Below are positions 59,264 to 64,000 of a stretch of 64,000 nucleotides of DNA, piece after piece. A program made the position numbers and the translations under genes. The notes beneath the pieces are model-generated. The model was not told where the DNA came from and made no database searches. It was given only the letters and a program-made list of their open reading frames with translations. The DNA lies in contig LLCB01000235.1 in assembly GCA_001414345.1 (NCBI GenBank), positions 1 through 64,000 on the forward strand. Direction: 5' to 3'. The first letter of the stretch is position 1, and each line of letters begins with the position of its first letter. This stretch comes from Hymenoscyphus infarciens (taxonomy: Eukaryota; Ascomycota; Leotiomycetes; Helotiales; Helotiaceae).

Positions 59264-59907
59264 TTAAACTAAGTAAAGTTTTACTAAAATTCTTAAATTA
59301 TTATTTTATAATTTAATTTATTAGTATTTTATAAAACTAAGTAGTTTATAAAGAAGTAGAAGACTAGTTCTATAATTATCGAATTCTAGAACTTAGATAA
59401 TAAATTAATCTTAGTTTACTTAGTACTACTACTTTAGTATTATATACTTAGTAAAACTACTATAGCTAGTATATTTAATATATTAAATATATTTTAGCTA
59501 TCGACGTTAGAGTAGAGCTAGTATAGCTAGTACTTATAGGTTTTTTATAGAATAGTTTTATTATAATTATAATTAAGATATAATAATCTATATCTATTAG
59601 ATAGAAGTTAGTCTTTTTGAAAGAACGTATTATATAAATATAGAGAGTATAGTAGATAGTATTATTTACCTTTAATAAAATCTGTTTAAAAAATCTTATA
59701 TAAAAGACTAGATATTTATAGATAAACTTAAATTCTAAACTTATATTAGAGTATTTAAATAAATAAGAAAACCTTCGAACTTACTCGACTACTATAAAAA
59801 GCTAGAGATTCAAAGCTACTACTTTACTAGTAGATATTCTTTTTAGATATTAAGATATATATATAAGAATAAATAGATTAAAAGAAGAAGAATAGAAAGA
59901 GAAAGAA

Positions 59908-60168
59908 TATAATAGTACGAATCGTATACTACTAGCTAAGAGATATAAAAGAGTACGTTTAAAAGAATAATATATATAATTTATAAGCTTAAATACTAAA
60001 GTAAAGAATGAATTATTCTTTAAAATATAGAATAGAAAGAAGTAGAGTAGAATAATATAAGAGTCTAGATACTATAGATAAAGAACTAAATATACGTAAC
60101 TAGTTTTAGTACTAAAACTCTTCTAATATAGACTATAATAAGCTTCTATAAAACAGCTTATTATTATA
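59908..60168 (-). repeat. Divergent LTR of the third Gypsy fragment (261 bp)
   Basis: From TATAATAGTACGAATCGTAT to CTTATTATTATA. It shares both ends with LTR-A/B but has a different middle, and is followed internally by the same 19-nt motif. Confidence 0.65.
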
Positions 60169-61054
60169 TTTTTCTCTTTTAAAAAGACTTATTCTAAGTC
60201 TTTAGTTAGTTATTAATACGTTATTAAGACGTCTAAGGTATTATTAGCTTATTAAGAATATAACTTACTTCCTATTCTATATCTATATAATACTTTATAG
60301 TTAGAGTAGAGTTAGTAGATAATAGTATTATTCTTAATAGTTAAGTACTCTTTTTTCACTATTATATATAATATAATAATAGATATAAATAGAAGAAGAG
60401 CTAATATTTTACAATTAGATAGAAAGTAGTATATTACTAAAACGTTATTAGATTCCTATTATTATTATATATTATAATAGTAATTATTAAGTAATAAATA
60501 ATACTTATATAATACTAGCTATTATTATCTATAATATATTAGTAGATAACTCGTTCTTAATTCTAATTTCTTTTCTTCTTTTCTTTCTATCTAAATAATA
60601 TAAATAGTAAGAATACTTTCTAATTAGATTTACTCTTATCTACTAACGAGTTTTTAGAATATATATATATATTATATATATATATAGATATAAAAGTAAG
60701 CTCTATACTTTTATTAGACCTAATTTAGAGCTATTTTAATATAGTAAAATACCTGTTATAACTCTTACTAGTACGCTTCTAATCGCTTACTAAGTCTACT
60801 ACGTTTAGTACTTTTAGATAAAAGCTTAGAATAGGAATTACTAATATACTTTTAAAAAGGCTACGTAGAAGAAGTATAAGTACTATGTTGAAAAGAATAC
60901 TATTTATACTCTAATAAGTCGTCTCTAAATATATTCTAAATCCGCTCTAACTATAATAGTTACTCTAGTTTATAAAGAAGGAGTTTATTATATTATAGCT
61001 AAAGAAGAGGAAGAGAGAGATTAAGAAGACTACTAAGACTCTAGACTAGGTATT

Positions 61055-61446
61055 TATAATAGCCTACTATTCTAAATTACCTCTATTTATAAAACTACTA
61101 ATACCTTTATACTAATATTATAAAATACTAATACTTATATAACTAAAAGTACTAAAGATATTAATATCTAATATTTATATATAGAAGGGATTAAGGTTTA
61201 GATATTATATATTTAGCTTTTTAGCTCTTATTATTTAGTTTAAGCTATATTAGATAAGACTTAGTTGTTAGTATTATTAGACCTTTATAGTATTTAATCT
61301 CTTATATAGAGATACTCTTATTTAGAATAAGAGAAGACTAATTTAGTCTTTTCTTCTATATTAGTACCTAGTTTCTATATATATTATTCTTTTAAATATA
61401 CTTTTATATATCTCTTTAATAGTCGTATATATTTCGTATTATTATA
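61055..61446 (+). repeat. Solo LTR-B with target duplication
   Basis: 392 bp, from TATAATAGCCTACTATTC to TTTCGTATTATTATA, flanked by GTATT at 61050-61054 and 61447-61451. The empty site is visible in the left Gypsy copy at 7062-7066. It was left after LTR-LTR recombination removed the internal part. Confidence 0.8.
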
Positions 61447-62640
61447 GTATTAGTTATTATAGATATAAAGATACTAAAGACTAGAGTAGAGATATAGTTT
61501 ACTCTTCTAAAAGAGACTTAGACACTTTATACTAAGGTTATTATAAATACTTCTTACTAAATAGAGATCTTTTAATTACTAATACTTTAATAGTTCTTAC
61601 GTAGTACTATAAAAGATAAGACTTTTATCTAAACCTAAGTTTAGGTTCTCTTTAAAGCTTATCTAAAAACGTTCTCTATTAAGTCTATTATAAAAGACTA
61701 CTAAGGTAAGATATACTCTTATAAGAAGGATATAGAGAATAAGCTAATTTAAGCGCTATATAGATAAGAGAGAGAGAAAGAGAATAAGTTAGATAGTAAA
61801 GAGGCTTTAGCTTAGAAAAGTCTTAGTAAGGTCTATTTTAGTAGTAACTTATTCTTAGTTCTTTACTTTCTTAATTTTAAACCTTTATACTAGTATATAT
61901 TTTATCTTAGGTTTTTATTATAAGTTCTTTATTAACTAAGATTAGAGTATATTAAGAGAGTTTTAAAATTTAACTCTTTACTTTACTTAACTAATTCTTA
62001 TTTAATTTCTCTATATTAACTTATTCTAAAAAGAAGCTAAAATAGTTCTAATTCTTCTAAATATTTTATATAAAAGTCTCTTAAATAATATAGTAAACTT
62101 TAAAAACTTTCTATAAAATACTAAGTAGAGTATAAATTATATCTAATCTACTTTACTTAGTACTATAGCTATTTTCTAAATAGTCTACTATTAAATACTT
62201 CTTATAATTTCTATTATTATATATCTTAAATAATAGCTAGTAGTAGCTTTAAAGCTTCTTATCTTAGTAAAGTAGTATTAAGATCTTTTAATAGTATATT
62301 CGAAGGAAAAACGTTATAAATTAATAATTCTTTTAGAAGTTTTAGCTAGTAAGAGTATTCTACTTATTTTAATATCTTAAAAGGTTTTATCTACTATTTA
62401 ATAAGCTTTTAGCTTAAATAATTTATCTTAAGATTCTTAGTAAATAAGTAGACTTTATTACTACTATCTTAGTTAATAACTCTTAAGTATTAATTTATAC
62501 TAGCTTCTATTTACTACTAAGTTTTACTTATATTATCTTAAGCTATTCTTTAAGTAGAGTATCTATATTAAGCTACTTTTACTATTTCTTTATAGTTAAG
62601 TTCTTCTTAGAGAATAAAGGTTTTAGAAGTATTATTTATA

Positions 62641-62920
62641 TAACAGTCCTAGTTATATACGTCACTCACGTGACCAGGTTGTCCCGAGGCTTTGCCGAGG
62701 CTTCGCTTAATATATATAAATAAAGCTAGAGTGCTTATACTCTTTGCTTTTCTCTTTAGTTTAGTTTTCCTTAATATTAGATACTATTCTATAAGTACTC
62801 TCTTTATATATTTATAAAGAGCTATTATACTAAAACTAAACTCTCTCTCTTTACCTAGGAAGGCTTTTACTAATATCCTAATAATAATATATATATTTAC
62901 TTATATTAAATCTACTAAAT
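62641..62920 (+). repeat. Probable 5' LTR/leader of a further LTR element
   Basis: Begins with an unmutated GC-rich patch (about 62,650-62,706) holding GTCAC-TCAC-GTGAC and two copies of CGAGGCTT (ACGAGGCTTTGCCGAGGCTTC-like, written in part). A TATATATAAATAAAGC box follows at about 62,710, then a pyrimidine-rich stretch. The far LTR lies outside the window, so the borders are not proven. Confidence 0.5.
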
Positions 62921-63099
62921 TTACTATTCTCTTTTATAAAGCCTAACCTATTTATATTAAGTAGTAAGGTCTAGCGTTCTTCTATTAGCTATGTTAAGTC
63001 TTTTAAAAGTAACCTATTAACCTAAGAACTATTCTACTCTACTTTAAAGTTAATAAAGCTAATCTCTCTTCTCTCTTCTATTAACGTTATATTCTAATC

Positions 63100-64000
63100 T
63101 AGCTTAAGAACTTAACCTATAAAAATATATATACTAGCTATTACTATACTACTACTACTACCTCCTTCTACTAAGACAACTACTAGTTTCTTATAGTATA
63201 AGATCTTTAAATTACCTCTATTTAACTCTACTCTATAACAAATTCTTAAAATAATAACTTTATTAATAAGTAAAGTTTATAAACTTAAAGTAAATACTTT
63301 AAATATAGCTATTACTTCCTATTAATATACCTCTATTTAGCTATAAACTCTTAATATAACTTATTCCTCTTCTATAGTTTTATTATTAAAGAAGATAAGT
63401 AGAATAGCTAATTCTTACTAATTTACTATAGAAGACGAATTTACTTATATAATCTAGAAAACTAAAATTATAGTAAAGTTATTTATTAATACTAACTACT
63501 TTAAGTTTAAGAAAGTAAAGATAAATTTAATCTACTACTATACTTCTAAAAGAGCCTAAAACTATATTTATCTAAGATATAAGTTTAATACTATTAATCG
63601 GTTTAGTAGCTATAAAGAGATATTAACTTACTTCTAAAATATTATTATTAGCTCTTACTTATACTAAGAAGCTTATATCTAATATTAAGACCTTATTATA
63701 TTAAAGATAGAAACTTTTTATAACTTCTATACTAAGTTCTAATAACTTATAGATAAAGCCGAAGTTCTTTAATAAGACTAGGTAGAAGACTTATAGAATA
63801 AGTTAACTCTTATACTATACTAATCTCTTATTATTACTAAGTTCTAAGTTAAGAGAGATATAAACTTCTTTTATAATCTTATAAGTAGTATTAATAGTAA
63901 CCTTTAAAATCTCGCTTCTTAAAGAGTATAAGTAACGAATTTTCCTTCTATCTTAAAATTATATACGCCTACTCCTACGCCTACTAGCCCTTCTTCCTCT
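63100..64000 (+). pseudogene. Gypsy-type gag relic, runs out of the window
   Basis: Plus frame reads VKLFINTNYFKFKKVKINLI, NYIYLRYKF, SSYKEILTYF, AYIQYQDLIILKIETFYNFYTKF, LIDKAEVL, VEDL, LTLILYQSLITTKFQVKRDINFFYNLISSINSNL. This is the typical fungal Gypsy capsid order (YVxPR, ETFxDFYxxF, LxxxLxxAL). Former Gln/Trp codons are now stops. The 3' part continues beyond 64,000. Confidence 0.7.

Larger units (their letters stand above)
57951..59907. other. AT-rich DNA with a Lys/Ser-rich minus-strand frame and a less mutated patch
   Basis: On the minus strand, about 58,900 down to 58,250 keeps a long Lys/Ser/Asn-rich frame with few stops (for example SKKLSSKKLTNNYSKRSLKS). It resembles the basic part of a retroelement gag, but I cannot assign it. 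At 59,100-59,270 CpA/TpG are less depleted and hairpins are present (listed separately). From 59,440 to 59,560 TAG-CTAGTA repeats resemble those at 42.6-43.2 kb. Confidence 0.4.
59908..62640 (-). mobile_element. Third Gypsy-family fragment, 3' part only
   Basis: An LTR variant (59908-60168) followed by the 3' internal region, chromodomain side and start of pol in the same order as the left Gypsy copy, without the two gag-only insertions found there. The 19-nt motif occurs at 60184-60202. It carries a solo LTR-B (61055-61446). It ends near 62,640, where a different element begins. Confidence 0.7.

Overview
The window is filamentous ascomycete (Pezizomycotina) DNA of two kinds. Positions 920-5370 and an island at about 43,450-44,340 have ordinary base composition, short fungal introns (GTGAGA/GTAAGT donors, about 70 bp) and recognisable fungal protein families. 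Almost everything else is extremely AT-rich. It is full of TpA and nearly empty of CpA and TpG, which is the signature of repeat-induced point mutation (RIP). I cannot name the species.

Gene-bearing end. A minisatellite whose unit contains a perfect 20-bp palindrome (1-919) is followed by a three-exon gene for a single-pass membrane protein (1683-2823, +). Convergent to it is a DUF5672 type II membrane protein (3033-4052, -). Next comes a broken, 5'-truncated NmrA-like/NAD(P)-binding pseudogene (4776-5370, -) that ends where the AT-rich block begins.

AT-rich block. From 5.8 kb to the end the sequence is mostly LTR-type retrotransposons whose frames are closed by TAA/TAG but whose protein families can still be read. 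A Gypsy chromovirus-type element (5818-25492, -) carries three direct insertions: a small gag-only element with 135-bp LTRs (7767-9447), a gag-only LTR element (9611-12094), and a tyrosine-recombinase retrotransposon with split direct repeats of Ngaro/PAT type (about 15397-23100). The last is itself interrupted by another gag-only LTR element (18790-21151). A 5'-truncated Gypsy copy in opposite orientation abuts it (25493-32828) and carries a third gag-only insertion (28346-31260). A further Gypsy fragment at 59.9-62.6 kb preserves the uninterrupted versions of two insertion sites. Two Copia elements with 171-bp LTRs and 5-bp target duplications (36074-42097, + and 44606-50811, -) face each other. 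Between them lies the island with one intact 140-residue orphan gene (43713-44135, +). A different Copia lineage occupies about 52.4-57.95 kb, and another LTR element with gag begins near 62.65 kb and runs out of the window.

The most notable item is the split-direct-repeat tyrosine-recombinase element. The exact LTR lengths, target duplications and internal empty sites allow a relative order of insertion to be read: Gypsy first, then Ngaro-like, then gag-only LTR element. No tRNA, rRNA or CRISPR array was seen.
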